From NCBI GenBank assembly GCA_030062745.1, contig CP099848.1, positions 23,066,378 through 23,130,377 on the forward strand: a stretch of 64,000 nucleotides of DNA, read 5' to 3'. Below the pieces are notes generated by a model. The model worked only from the letters and a program-made list of their open reading frames with translations, ran no database searches and was not told the origin of the DNA. A program made the translations under genes and the position numbers. The number at the start of each line of letters is the position of its first letter. The first letter of the stretch is position 1. Positions 22,685 through 34,528 of the stretch are shown in pieces. Source of the DNA: Capitulum mitella (Eukaryota; Arthropoda; Thecostraca; Pollicipedomorpha; Pollicipedidae).

Positions 22685-24544
22685 CACTGGAACCGTGAAG
22701 AAGTCGAAAAGTTACTGGCCATTTATGAAGGAATGTACCCGCACCATGCAAGAGATTTCAGAAGAATGTCGAGGACTTTGGAGGAACATAGTATAATCAG
22801 AAGGTATGTACAAAGGGATATGAAATTTTGTGGCAATCCAGTCACATCATGCTAGAGTAATTGATGATCCAGATGAATCCAACATGCATTGCTGTGGTAT
22901 TTATCCATGTATTCTTTGAAATTAATCCATGCTCTGGTTACTTCATTATTAATCCATTATTAACTCATCACATTAATCCATTCATGTGGTCCATGTATAC
23001 ACCCAAACATGCAACATCTCTGTTATCTGGAATGAGTTGTTATTTCAAAACTGTCATAATCTTGAAGATACATCTTATCCTTTCCACACTTGGGTTGCAG
23101 ACAATGCAGTGTCATACACCAACCAGATACAGTAAAGTTGTGATAGATATCATTTCTGTCATCATAATTCCACATTGTGGCAGTGGTAAACAAAGCAACT
23201 GAAGTTCTTTGCTGTGTGGTTGTAGTCATAGTAATCGAAGTATCTTGCAACAGGTTGTCTGAAATATTGACCTTGTATGCTTTCCCCCTCCAGTGCCAAA
23301 CAAGTGGCAAACAAAATAAAAACTCTTAAAAGTTGGTACAAAAAAGTATCGGCTCAACGGGGCACAACGGGCCAAGGCGGCAATCTGAGAGATCCCGACG
23401 CAGCTCTGTGGCGCACCCTGGACAACATCTGGGGCGGGACGCACTGCGCCGAGTTACCGCCCAATATAGCGGTCGATCTTACGGCCGCTCTGGCGGTGCC
23501 TCTGCCGCCTGGCCCGGAGCTAGACGAGGCGGCCCCGGTCCCGGCCAGAAGCTCCGACTACTCCCGCCCGGGACCGAGCGGCCTGGCCGCGCGGCAGCCA
23601 CTCGGTAAGTGTGTCGTAAATTCGTGTCTATGTTGCAAATGTGCTGCATATTGCAATACATGTTGTCCACAGCGAGCACGGTGCTTGTCTTTGTTAAAGA
23701 CAAATGACACCACTTTGATCAGTTCGTGTTAGTTGGAAGCAGAATTATTCATATGAAAGAAAATTCTGCTTTCTGACGTCAGAAAACATTTGGACCACTG
23801 TCATTGCCATTGAAACCCGACACGCTGTCTTTTGTGTAGCTGACCTTGACCTTTTCGTTTCCATTTTGTCAAGTCAGTGTGACATCCATTTGTCCCTTGT
23901 CTCTGAAGGACGTGACACGCCTCCTGCTGTTGGGAGTCGTGAGGCCGCGGTGCGCCGCCACAGCTCCGATGACAGCGAGTCGGACAATCGAAGCCCAGTC
24001 CGCTGCGCTCGCCCAGCTTCTGACAGCAGCACCGACAGTGAAGTGTTTGGTGAGGACGTCAAAAAATATTGGCAAAAGATATCGCACTCTGCGACAGAGG
24101 GTGCGCTTCTTCGCACACTTCATCGTTCAACTGACGTAGTTCAGCTGTAAAACATGCGCCAGAACACTTTAGCTTTACTGTCGTGTTGTATTGTGCATCA
24201 GGTATCAATGACATGTTGTTCCTCATCGTTGCAGTGGGCCCTCGACATCAGAGAGAAGTTGACACCCAACACTTATCGACGGAGCTGGCAAGCGACAGCG
24301 GCGGCAGCGAATCCGACGGCGACAGTCAGCTGCGCAGCCAAACGTCGATGACCAGCAGCCCGCGGTCCCCGCCGATGTTTGATGCTGGTTTGCCGGCAGT
24401 CGCGCAGCTCGCATCCGCTCCTGCTGCGGCTCCGGCTCCGGTTGCAGTTGCGGCTGCGGCTCCGGCTGCGGCTCCGACCCCGGTCCCAACCCCGACCCCT
24501 ACCCCGACCCAGACCCCGACCCCGACTCCTGTCCCGACCCACAT

Positions 24545-24575
<31 letters not shown>

Positions 24576-24935
24576 TCGGCTCCGGCTCCGGCTGCGTCTC
24601 CAGTCCCAGCCCCAGACCGGGCTCTCCCTGCGGCTAGGGCGGCTCACGGGCTCGGTGCGCCGCCGCCACTAGGCGCTGGCCAAAGGCGCGGGAGACGCGG
24701 GCCAGGACGCGGCCGGACTGCGCCGGAAGGAGACGCGGAGCCCGCGGCTGCCGAGCCCCTGACGGCGGAGCAGCAGCATGCTGAAACGCTCCGCCAGATT
24801 GCGCGCAACGATGCGGCCTTCCTGCGTCTGGAAGAGCGCAAGGTTGCCCAGATGGACGCCATCATAGCTCTCCAAACGGAGCAAATGCAGCTCACGCGCC
24901 GACTGGTGGAAGCGCTGCTGACCCGGCGTCAGTAG
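22685..24935 (+). CDS. Harbinger-associated Myb/SANT-like DNA-binding protein, four exons (5' end not found)
   Basis: Exons 22685-22803, 23294-23604, 23909-24049 and 24235-24935 join in one frame (phases 2, 1, 1) with good gtatgt/gtaagt/gtgagg donors and pyrimidine-rich acceptors, giving 423 residues before the TAG. The N-terminal 100 residues are a Myb/SANT-like domain: W-N-R-E-E-V near the start, a middle helix, then KQVANKIKTLKSWYKK, where the last exon-1 codon is completed across the intron, and a conserved W further on. Next come an acidic serine-rich stretch (HSSDDSESD), an Ala/Pro tract with (PT)n repeats from about 24470 to 24585, and a C-terminal coiled-coil-like helix rich in Q, E and R. 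In PIF/Harbinger elements a second gene of this type binds DNA and the transposase and aids its nuclear entry (family knowledge). No start codon is convincing upstream; the first exon may lie near or inside the poly-T tract. An AATAAA signal is at 25428. It converges on the transposase gene. Confidence 0.82.
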
Positions 24936-25563
24936 GGTCCTGCTGATTGGTCAGCTGGCCGGCGATTTCGTTACCATGTTTAATCTAGTCAATGTTTTAA
25001 TCACGTTCCAGCGGCAGCTGCGATGGAAGCATATTGATATCGGCAAAAATGTTACCAGAGCTTAACCTTATCCTAGAGTATACGTGTCATGTCGTTCCAG
25101 TGGCAGCTGCGTTGTAAGCAGACATTTAAACTTATGGTGAGTGAACATAAAAACGCATTTCTCTGTCTCTGGATTGGCACACAAGTGGCTGTGTTCTGGT
25201 TGTTTTTTTTTAACTCGAAATGTATGTTTTCCTTCCGTTTCACCGTGACTGTGCATGACAATGATTGTCGTCGCTTTTGAACTAGCACACTAGTGACCGT
25301 GTACTAGTCATTATTTATCAACATGAAGATCTCTTGCGCAAGCTCAACATTGTCAGGTAAAACGTTTGTGATATTTGCACGGCTATGATGACCCCGTCAT
25401 GGTCATGGCTGTTATCCATGACATCGGAATAAAGAATAGACATTGACATCGAGTATCAATGACATGGGGAAAATATCGCACGTATTAGTATATTATACGG
25501 TCATCAGTTTCACCATAAGCCATGACGAAACGCGCAACAGGTGCAGTACGGGTATCAAACTTA

Positions 25564-28119
25564 CTACCGTCCGCCGTTGGTGATGTGCTCCAAAAGAAGC
25601 CGCTGGAATTCGCGGCCACGGCGGCTATCCCACCGTGGGTCGGCGCGTCGTGTCGGCGGCTGCGGCTCAACGTCGGCAGCGCGATCTGCGGCGGCCAGCC
25701 ACCGCGGGTTCACCTCGTCACCGTGCTCCTCGACAATATTATGCAGCACAGCGCAGGCGGCAGCTAACCGCGGCACATTTCGGGCATAATGTTCTGATCG
25801 CTTCAGGATGCGCCTCCAGCGACCCTTCATCTTCCCGAAGGCTTGTTCGACGACCACTCGCGCCTTGTTGAACCGTTGGTTAAACATCTTTTGTTGTGGC
25901 GTCAGTTGGCCGCGGAACCCCTTCATCAGCCAGGACCGGAGTGGGTAGGCTGCATCTCCGGCGATCATCAGTGGGATGTCCTGGTCTCCAACTCTGACGC
26001 TGCCCTGAAGCACAGAGAACACCATTACTCGCGTCCCTGCACAAAAACGAAAAGACACGACGTTCGCCGATAATTACTAGTTGGTTCATCAGGGATTAGG
26101 GGCCCACAGACTACATGGTCACACGGCGCCGCGCCCATAACTAATTTAAGAAATTCCTTCAAGGAAAGAGAAAACGTGTAACATACTGTATCAAAAAAAC
26201 ATAACAACCATGTCAAACCTGAATGTAGAAATGATAACAAGGTGGAAACAATGCATATGGAAAATTGTGGACAGTAGCTCACCTGAGGAATTCTGCCTGT
26301 TTCAGCAAGCCGGAAGAAAGCAGATGTTTTCAAGACATGGGCGTCATGGTTGCTACCTGCGTTCTTGCACGAGAATGACACGAACCTGGAATGGTGAAAC
26401 ACATTTTTGTAATGAGGGAAGCTCTTTGCACAAGTTACAGTGCTGATATGTGCATTTGATGTAAAGAAGTGAAATTTACACAAATGAAGATGCTGAAATC
26501 ACCATGACATAAACCTAATTCTGTACCCATATGAACAAGGCCCGAGCATGACACTTTCCTCCCACTGGACAGATTCATGCTACCATTTGGGACAAAGAAA
26601 CATTTGCTCACAAATATGGCAAACCTGGTTTGGCCAAGAAGCTATTGCTTTAATAGATAATGCTGGTAATTCACCAAGTGCCTGAGGACAATGATAATGC
26701 CATATATTACCGTCCACGGTCGTCAACAACTGCTTGTGCGACGACACTTGTCCAGCCTTTTCTGTTGACGTAGTCGCGCAGCCGGCCTTTCGGTGCAGAG
26801 ACCGGAATATGGGTGCCATCGATGGAACCCCAGATGGCTGGCATGCCAGTTCTCTGCCGAATCCTTCCAGCGCTAGCCAATGCTTCATCAGATGATGGCA
26901 GCCTGATGTGCACCCTGGCACCATTCTCCAGCAGTGCCCTGAGGTCACAAAATCATATGCACTGTTAACACACAGCTATCCTGGCAGCTTTCTCCAGCCG
27001 TGCCCTGAGATCACAGTGTAACATCAGACAAAGAACTGGCACTGTGCATATCTCATCACATATGCTGATGTAAAGGCACTGCAACAAGCCTGAAGCATGT
27101 GAACTCAACAATTCATGTTAACAGAGGAAAAAAGGAGAAAGGCAATGCCACCACTCCACACTTTGGCTCATCCAAACACTGAGCACTGTGCAGAAGATGA
27201 CAGGAATTAACCATCTCCAAACTGCAGACAAGAAAGTGGCTAAAAGAAACATGTTTGGAAAATGAGCCTCTAATAAAACCCTCAACAACAGCACAACAAC
27301 ATGGTTCACAAGTCAATTTTTCCCACCTTACAAATTGCTTGAAAAACTTGTGCACTGTGGACGTGCCAACACCAAAGATGGCACCAATGCTTCGCATTTC
27401 TGATGTTGTTGCCATAGTCCATACTGCTATGGCAACCCTCTTCTGCAGTGGTATGGGCACAGCTGGTGATGCTGGGTTCGGTGTCATGTGGTCTGACACC
27501 AGGTCCATGACATAGTTAAATGTTGATCTTGTCATCTGTTGGAAACAATCCACCATTCCATAAACATCACAATGATGGTTTGCTTAATGAACAATGAAAA
27601 CATAACACAACCAATATACAACACAAGATACGTCAACACATATCACATTGCAACTTGACATCATAACTTGAAATTTTGTTGAAACAACTTGGCTGCTGGT
27701 GTTCTTTATTGTTCACTGTTGGCCAAATGAGTGTTTATAGTATAACCATTTCCTTTGGGGGAGACATAGAGCTTGCAGTTGTTTTGGAAAAAGCTTCTTT
27801 GTTTAGCCCCCAGAATTTCCAATTACAAAGTTACTCATACATGGCAGCTACAAATGTTCACATGGTGTCTTACCCTAAAGTTGTTTTTGAATTTCCGTTC
27901 TGTCCACAATGGGACCTCCAGCTCCCAGAACTTGCTCAGTTTTATGATCTTCCTTCTTCTCTGCCTTTTCTTCCATGCCAGAGTGCTTACCAGGCACCTT
28001 CTTCTTTTTTGACAGCAATTTATAGTTGTGTGACTTCCAGTGAGCAAGCAGAAAAATGGCATCAGCCCAAGGACCACAGCTGCCACACATGCTATGCCCT
28101 CAATGCTGTCCACCTCCAT
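25564..28119 (-). CDS. PIF/Harbinger DDE transposase (HARBI1-like), five exons, open throughout
   Basis: Exons 28119-27874, 27535-27327, 26938-26711, 26385-26283 and 26004-25564 join without a stop or frameshift to 408 residues, a usual length for the family; phases at the four introns are 0, 2, 2 and 0 and all agree. The start ATG at 28119 is preceded closely by a tttcag acceptor, so a 5' non-coding exon is likely. Residues 80-152 hold the helix-turn-helix region ([30 protein letters not shown]). The catalytic domain (DDE_Tnp_4 type) shows D192 in [10 protein letters not shown], the HDA motif (NHDAHVL) in exon 4, D279 in MIAGDAAYP and E315 in [14 protein letters not shown], a DD35E arrangement. 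The enzyme would cut and rejoin element ends with TWA target duplications (family knowledge). It faces the Myb/SANT partner gene tail to tail. Terminal inverted repeats were not located, so a domesticated HARBI1-type gene is an alternative. Confidence 0.85.
26939..27040 (-). repeat. Partial duplication of a transposase exon-3 acceptor inside intron 2
   Basis: About 40 bases around the exon 3 acceptor (cctcag at 26939) recur as a diverged copy with its own acceptor at 27005-27006. Using the upstream copy leads to an in-frame stop after a dozen codons, so it would be a decoy. Confidence 0.6.
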
Positions 28120-28990
28120 AAGTGATCTGAAACAATGCATACTATTAGCATATGTTACTACACCACTGATTTGTTGCATGAGTTGTATCTGGAATGAATG
28201 ATCAGATCAGCAACTGTCAAGAACTGCTATGGTCACCAGACATTCCTGCAAGTAGATGTGTACTGCAGCTCACTTCCCAACTGGCCCCATATATCAGGGT
28301 GTATGCTTTCAATGCTGGAATTAAAAGGAATAGAAGAAAGGAAATGAAAAAGTGGCAAGGTTCTTGGATAAGGATGTGGCCATGAAATGTTCCAAAAACT
28401 GTAAACCATGGAATGTACGAACCCAGTGAATGTGACAATCTCCCCAAAAATTAATGAGTTTCTACATACCACTGAGTTGAAATTTAAATGTGCCATAAGT
28501 TACCAAAGACCGTTCCAAGTTTCTAATGTACCACATGTTTCTTAAGTCACTTTCAATCACTGTCAACAGTTTTAACCAGATCGAGATAGACCTGATTCAC
28601 ACAATGAAGACAGAAATTGAACATAACTCCAGGAAATGCTATTCACTACAGGCGACTGTCACAACTATGATATGTTCCAGGGTGATAACTTATTTACCTC
28701 GGTTTACAGCAGGCAGGATAGATGCGCAGACCACCAGCACCACTTGGAGTCACTTATCGTATCGTATCTCCGGCCGTGAAAAAATATCGACAGCAACAAA
28801 GCACTAGCAAAACGAAGGAAAATGATAACTCAAATATGAGACAGAGACGGCGCATGTGAGACACAACCGGCGCTTGCGATCAGCTGTGAACCCAACAGCC
28901 AATCAGATGCGTCCGCCTGTGGTCGCCCGCGACATTCAAGAGCGCCCGAGCCTCTGGAAATTTTAGTCGGAGAATCCTACCATGAAAATT

Positions 28991-30489
28991 CCGATGAGAC
29001 GGGTCGGAAATTTCCATTTTCTCTTCCGAAATTTCCAATTCAGAAAAGTGTCGATTTCGGTAGTTTTGAGTTCGCTGAATCCAATGGTGCTACTCATTTG
29101 CGACAACTCTCGCTACTTTTCTTGTTTCAAGCGTCTAAACATTGGAAATTTCGCGCATTTCCCCATTGTGAAAACGGTCAGTATGCCTCTTTGGAGTCTG
29201 CCATAGTAGGCTGTACCGCACGACCACCAAGTCATGCGGGACAGCGCCTCACAGCGGATGTACAGACTTACAGTACAGACAGCGGACGAGAGAGCTGTCG
29301 TGCCTTCGGGCGGGATAAATCATATCCGTCCTGCCTCTGCATGAAACTACCGGATCCCAGAGGCCCAGACAGGTTTATCTGCATAAGGAACAGCCGGTCT
29401 CGCAATGAACTTCCGAGAAGAGTTTTACATTCCGTTTCCTTTGTGTTTCAGTAAGATACGCGCAATCACACGCTCATTACACTCTGTGCAAGTTTATCTG
29501 TTTTAGGGAACAACTGGTCTCGTTATGACCTTCTAAGGAAGCCTTTCCATCCGGGCTATTTTTCTGTATGGTAGATGCAATTACGCCCAATGCTCTCACA
29601 CCATATCGAACAGTCACCAAGGGAAGCTTCCATTTCACAAGTAATGGTATGGCTTTGAAAACAGTAGTAATTAAAGAAACAAGCGTGTTGCTCTTGTGAA
29701 CTAACTCGACTGGTACGTTTCAAATCCATAGCAAATGACATTTTAAACCCTGCGCAGGCATTAATTCTGTAACAGTGATGCATCATTTGTTACGTGGCCA
29801 ATGCATTATTATGGGAAGCTGTTATTTTCTCCGTCATTCATCACGGAATGTGAAGAATGAAAAAAGAAAGATGAGGGAAACAGACTAAAAATGAAGCACA
29901 AAAGGTGCGTCCTAACACCTTTTGGAACAGTTGCATGCGGAAATCGGGGTTTGAGCAAGAAACTCGTTTTACTGAGAGACAAGACTTGATAACGGGATTT
30001 TCGGCACGATTAGAATAACTGAGCAGCTCTCATCTTTCCGAGAGAAACTCCATTTAGAGATTATAAAAGGGTCTGTATTACACACTCAATGTTTCAGCGC
30101 TAAGCGATCCCCAGGAGCTGCCATATCCTTCTTGTGGTGTTGTGATATCTTCAGGCGTTGTCATGTTATTCTTCACACCAGCGTATTCTCGTATCTCTTT
30201 GTTCCCACCAGCTGCGGACCGAATCATAACGTGTATTATTTCTTCCAAACTTTAAGTCCAATTCTACGGCCTATCTCTCATTACTGGACTTCATTCTCAC
30301 TCTTCGTTTGACTTATTCAAATAGCCCTGAGCTTTGATGCCGTATGTACGGTATAAACTGTTCCTAATCTTTGCACTCGATTTCTCCCGGGATGACGAAG
30401 GTCCTTGCAATCATGGCCAAAACGCTGCTTCCAAGATGCCTCAACGTTTATCAACAATGACATAAAAACGAAACGTCTTTATATAGAAA
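28991..30489. other. Intergenic, one tandem repeat, no gene recognised
   Basis: Near 29010-29040 GGAAATTTCC occurs twice in a short palindromic setting, perhaps the edge of the Harbinger unit. The rest shows nothing beyond the 119-bp tandem units. Confidence 0.45.
29368..29600 (+). repeat. Two tandem ~119-bp units
   Basis: CAGGTTTATCTGCATAAGGAACAGC at 29370 is repeated diverged at 29489 (CAAGTTTATCTGTTTTAGGGAACAAC). Similarity continues through GGTCTCG.. AATGA..TTC, and the unit ends CGCAATCACACGCTCATTACAC or its variant. Confidence 0.7.
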
Positions 30490-30695
30490 TGTTAATTATA
30501 TGAAGGGACGTCAATTTCCGCAAAAAATTGGGGGAACGGGGGTCGAGGCGAGGGTCCGGCAACCTAAACTCCCCCCCCCCCAAATGTGGGTTTCTCAAGA
30601 GATTTAGCTCACTTTATTTTGACCAACGACACTTTGTTAGTTTCTCTGTTACTAGTTATCAGTGAAAAAATTGCATTTATCCCGACGTATTTGGG

Positions 30696-30752
<57 letters not shown>

Positions 30753-30777
30753 GCTATATGTCTAATATATATACGTC

Positions 30778-30814
<37 letters not shown>

Positions 30815-31022
30815 ACAGAAAGACAGAGGGAAACATTGCTTTAGACTTTATTCTTTACACTCTACCTGTCTCTTATCTATTGCGATTGTTCTTCTCGTTA
30901 TGATTACTCATTTTCCTTTAAAACCAGCAGAAAATATTGCGGGAAAACTAACATTGGGCGGGCCCAGATTAACATTGGGTGGGCCAGGGTCCTTCAAAAG
31001 AATAAAAATCGACACCCCTGAT
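30490..31022 (+). repeat. Dispersed repeat with internal (TA)n, copy 1
   Basis: A block starting near GGTCCGGCAACCTAAAC (30555), passing two (TA)n tracts (30697-30749, 30779-30811), and ending AAAATCGACACCCCTG (31005-31020) recurs in inverse order and orientation at 58316-58745, including the repeated TTGGG.GGGCC motifs. No ORF. Family unknown; it behaves as a non-autonomous mobile repeat with a built-in microsatellite. Confidence 0.7.
30697..30811. repeat. (TA)n microsatellite pair
   Basis: Two (TA)n tracts, 30697-30749 and 30779-30811, inside dispersed repeat copy 1. Confidence 0.95.
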
Positions 31023-33382
31023 CATAGGCCGCAACAGTCAAAACCTACTCCCACGGTGGTGATGTTCAAAGTTCCTGGACTGAAGCACCTACTGATAGCC
31101 TGTATCATGAACACTAGATTCAAGTTAAACGGCACTAAAAGCCATATACCATCACTACCACAGCGCCAAAGTCGTCACAACTAAATTAGATTGCAATCGA
31201 GTCGTTCCGCGTCAGAAAAATGGCATTAAGAACAGTAAGCGCTTGGCTAAATGCCTCCTGGCAGTAATCGCATATCTCACGTCCATGCTCCAGCACCTAT
31301 AGAACAGCCGGTCGCCTTCAATTGCCCGAGCGGGCCCGACGCCCCCCAGCTCGTCAGCTCAGAACGTTGTTTTGTGTAAGACGGCTAGCGCGGGGACAAG
31401 CAAAGCCCAGCTCCCCGCGGCGCTGGTTTTCCAGCTATCGGCGTGCTCGCCCCTTCAAAGACTTCCAGCACCGGCACTCCCTTCCAGAAGCTGAATGTGA
31501 TTTCTCGGTGGCTGAGGGGTAAGCTGTCAGACTGCGCACTTGCAGGGGTGCCTCAAATGAAACGAGGGAAATTTTTAATCACAATCTGCGTGGTTTTGCT
31601 AAAAACGATGTCTGAAGGAGATCCAGCCAAGACCTCACTGCAGGCTTACACACCAGATTACGCTCGAAGAAAATGAATGTCATTATGATTAAAAGCCGCG
31701 ATGAATGGTTGTAAAGGTCGTCTGGAAATTGTTTCCATTGGGGTCGAAATTAATGGCCATCCAAGATTAAAATCCATGATGCGATTTGTTACGGTGTCGC
31801 AATCGCAGGCAGCCAGGATAGCCATCATGTATTTTTGTTCTACCAACTCTTCACGTAATTAGTATTCGTTTAGTTACGGAAGAGATGTTTCATGCGGGAC
31901 ATACCAGTCGTTCAGGGGGCATTTTGTATATATGTAATATATCATTATTATAAATATGATACGCTAAAAATGTATTATATGTTATACATATAGCACAGGA
32001 GCAAAGTATTTTCTCCGAGGAAAGGAGAGGCCTTCCAAAAATGTCGAGGAAATACAACATTCGATTGACTGGCATTGGAAACGGAAATGATTTGCGACTA
32101 CGCATACTTTTTAGAGCAAGTAGCCAGCAACATTTGGACCAGGTTACGCGCTGCAGTGCTGACGTCATGGTTATGTGTGTGCATATATGACCAGGAAAAG
32201 TATATCATGCAGAACTATCACCATAAGCGATAAGTAATACTGTCAGTCTCTGATGTGTCTACATAAAAAACTTTGGATTCCTGCAATGTTTCTGTCCCAG
32301 CCCAGCAGTCCGCCAAAACAGGACTAAGCGTCAGTTTTTGCCATCACAAGGAGATTACGGTTGAAGACGTTGGTCTCAATAATTTTTTGACAGTTCTTTA
32401 GCCACATGAAATTGTTTTTTATCTTTCATAATCTTTTACCGTTTTAAACATATAACTTGAATAATTTAGCACGGACTCGTTTTTTTCCATCCGTTGCCTG
32501 TGTGTTCGTGATTCACAACAAAATGCGAAATTTACCAAATGTTCCGGCTTTGTGCCTTTCACAAATTTCTTAGGAGGCGGTCGAAATGACAGCAACTTTT
32601 TCGCCCATTTCAGCTTTACAAATGCAACCAAACCGATGTAGAAATACTTGTAGTTTCCTTTAAAAAGAAAAGACAACAAAGAAGAAAGCTCATATTCTGT
32701 ACAAGACCTCACGATGCTCGGCGAAACGCACAAGAAACGACGGAGAAAACACGCAAAAGAACACTGGTGTTACGAGTCGCGTCCTGCGAGGAGCAACGCG
32801 GCAGTTAAATACAATTATGCCTGTGTTCTGGTGATGACTGTCGTATGCAGTGCAGTGATACTAAATGCGCATGGTTTTAGAGATTGCACCTTGGTCAAGT
32901 TTCGGTTAATTCACGGGCAAAAAAAGAACACACCAGCCTTATAGTTGTCAGAACGTTTCTGTGCTACGTTTTACGTCCCGCGTTGCCTTTCGTCTGTACT
33001 ATATGTCTTATGATATGCTATGCGTTTCGTCTGTGCTGTATGTTCTATGTTATGCTATGCCTTTTGTTTGTGCTATGCTATTTCGTTTGTACTGTATATG
33101 TTACACATGGTGAATTTGCGACTTTTTGCACATGTACTGAAATAACAGCGTCACTTTTTCCATACAAATTTATCTATATTTTGAAAATGATTCTTTATTT
33201 TCGACACATCTTGCCACCTGCACAGTTATGTCACGTCCTGCAACCTGCAGCAAAAACGATGACGCGCCCGAAAATAGAGCACTCCAGGGCCAAGGTATCG
33301 TCCGGAAAACGTGTCAGTACTGTGACCGGTCTCTGGGGAGGGGGAGGGCAGTCTGTTCCTGGACACAGCCTCCCCTCTGAGG
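31023..33382. other. Intergenic, no gene recognised
   Basis: Apart from the degenerate tandem repeat at 32960-33110, no supported frames, repeats or RNA genes. Confidence 0.45.
32960..33110 (+). repeat. Degenerate tandem repeat TTCGTCTGTGCTGTATG..ATGCTATG
   Basis: Three to four diverged units of about 39 bases (32990, 33029, 33067). The frame through them reads as hydrophobic Cys/Tyr/Phe repeats and is not taken as a gene. Confidence 0.6.
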
Positions 33383-33521
33383 CACGTGTCGAAGCTCTGA
33401 CGGCTGCTGCAGGGGGGGGGGGGTCTGTTACCGGTCGCGGGTCCGGAGACACGTGTCGGCGGCCGCCGAGATCAGATTTCTGCGACACGTGACCGGCGCC
33501 GACGGTTCGCGCCATTTATAA
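33383..33521 (+). promoter_or_regulatory. Candidate promoter: three CACGTG E-boxes before a TATAA in a GC-rich island
   Basis: GGCACGTGTC (CACGTG at 33383), GACACGTGTC (33450) and GACACGTGAC (33486) share a 10-base context and precede TTTATAA (TATAA 33517-33521). About 90 bases downstream is an ATG (33610). CACGTG binds bHLH factors such as Myc/Max, MITF/TFE or CLOCK/CYCLE types (family knowledge). Orientation is inferred from the TATA and the downstream exon candidate. Confidence 0.4.
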
Positions 33522-33609
33522 CCGCGCGCCCGGGTCGCGACTGGCAGCGGCGTTTTTGCGCGGCGGCCGGCCGCGGCGCGGCGAGGCGCCGCCGGCGTTG
33601 GGTCGCATC

Positions 33610-33686
33610 ATGGCGCGCCGGAGACGAAATTACTGCGCACCGCCGGCAGCCAACGGAAACAAATGGCCGTCATTAGGCGGACCGAG
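33610..33686 (+). CDS. Candidate first coding exon behind the E-box promoter
   Basis: ATG at 33610 in context ATCATGG, 77 bases open, starting M-A-R-R-R-R-N-Y-C, then GAG/gttagt as a possible donor. GC-rich like coding exons elsewhere in the window. No continuation exon was recognised within the next kilobases, so this may be chance. Confidence 0.2.
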
Positions 33687-33854
33687 GTTAGTGAAGATCT
33701 GGATGTTTAGCTGCGCCTTGATGGAATGTTTCGGTTTGCTGACGGCGGAGTCGTCAGCGCGCGGGGCAGCGCGTTCTCTTCAGCACGGCGCCAGCAGGCG
33801 CGGAAGAGTCGACCGCGATCGGCTTGTGCACCTGCTACCGGGCCTGGGCCTGAT

Positions 33855-34290
33855 TTTGAGTCGGATCGAATCAGCACTGAATCGATTCGGGAATGGAGCA
33901 CTTTTGTCCCGAACTTAAATCGGAACTGATTCAGTTAAAACAAGGGGCGCACCCAGCGGCTCAGCTGGGCGGAGGAAAACCAGAATTTGCTGGGTATGAA
34001 TAATAGGTCAGCGAGTCAGCGACCGGGAAGAGGGGGGGGGGGGGGGGGGGTGGGTGAGACGCTGGCCTTGGGCTCGGAGTGCAAAGCCATTTTAAACTCT
34101 GGTAGTAATGTGTAGCCATGTGCATTTTTTCGATGGAGGGAATGACTAGTTGCCACCTCCAATCGCGATGGGGGAGGGCATAGCCGAAACGGTCCTCCTG
34201 AATCCGCAAGTGGTTAAAGCTACAGTGAATCAGAATCAGAATTGAATCGCATACCTGTCCGAAGAATCAGCCGTGAATCGATTCGCCAAA
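33855..34290. repeat. GAATCGATTC / GAATCAGAATC cluster with a 19-G run
   Basis: Repeated GAATCGATTC palindromes and GAATCAGAATC motifs; a similar cluster recurs at 36637-36695 on the other side of the Penelope-like element and a related GATTCGGATTCGG patch at 42325. A run of 19 G lies at 34032-34050. The two flanking clusters may be one older repeat split by later insertions. Confidence 0.5.
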
Positions 34291-34483
34291 AAGTCCAAAG
34301 AACTCAATGACAAAATAAATAAGCTACGTTTTTATACCTTTCTACACTTGCATTTCGGTATTCATTAGCAAATTACATATATATAATTTCTTACTAAATA
34401 CCAAAATAGAAATAGAACAAAAATGCCAAAAGTGCAAAAAATTTAACTTGTTAAATTTATCATTGCCTTTTATGGATTTTTTT

Positions 34484-34484
<1 letters not shown>

Positions 34485-34528
<44 letters not shown>

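Larger units (their letters stand above)
22092..28990. mobile_element. PIF/Harbinger two-gene unit, outer limits uncertain
   Basis: The span contains the Myb/SANT-like gene and the transposase gene in convergent order, the two-gene content of autonomous Harbinger elements. The DNA reads AT-richer and smoother than its flanks. The left edge abuts the poly-T artefact; the right edge is placed by a change in composition near 28.9-29.0 kb, where a CCAAT motif (28896-28901) lies upstream of the transposase. I could not pair terminal inverted repeats or a 3-bp target duplication, so both coordinates are estimates. Confidence 0.55.

Noticed and set aside
24273..24672. Arg/Gly-rich and Val/Gly-rich frames across the (PT)n region
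   Set aside because: Products of the CCCCGA-type repeat read in other frames; the Myb/SANT frame is supported by consistent splice phases.
32884..33492. 202-codon frame with hydrophobic segments
   Set aside because: The hydrophobic part comes from a degenerate tandem repeat and the C-terminal half from a GC-rich island; no start or splice support.
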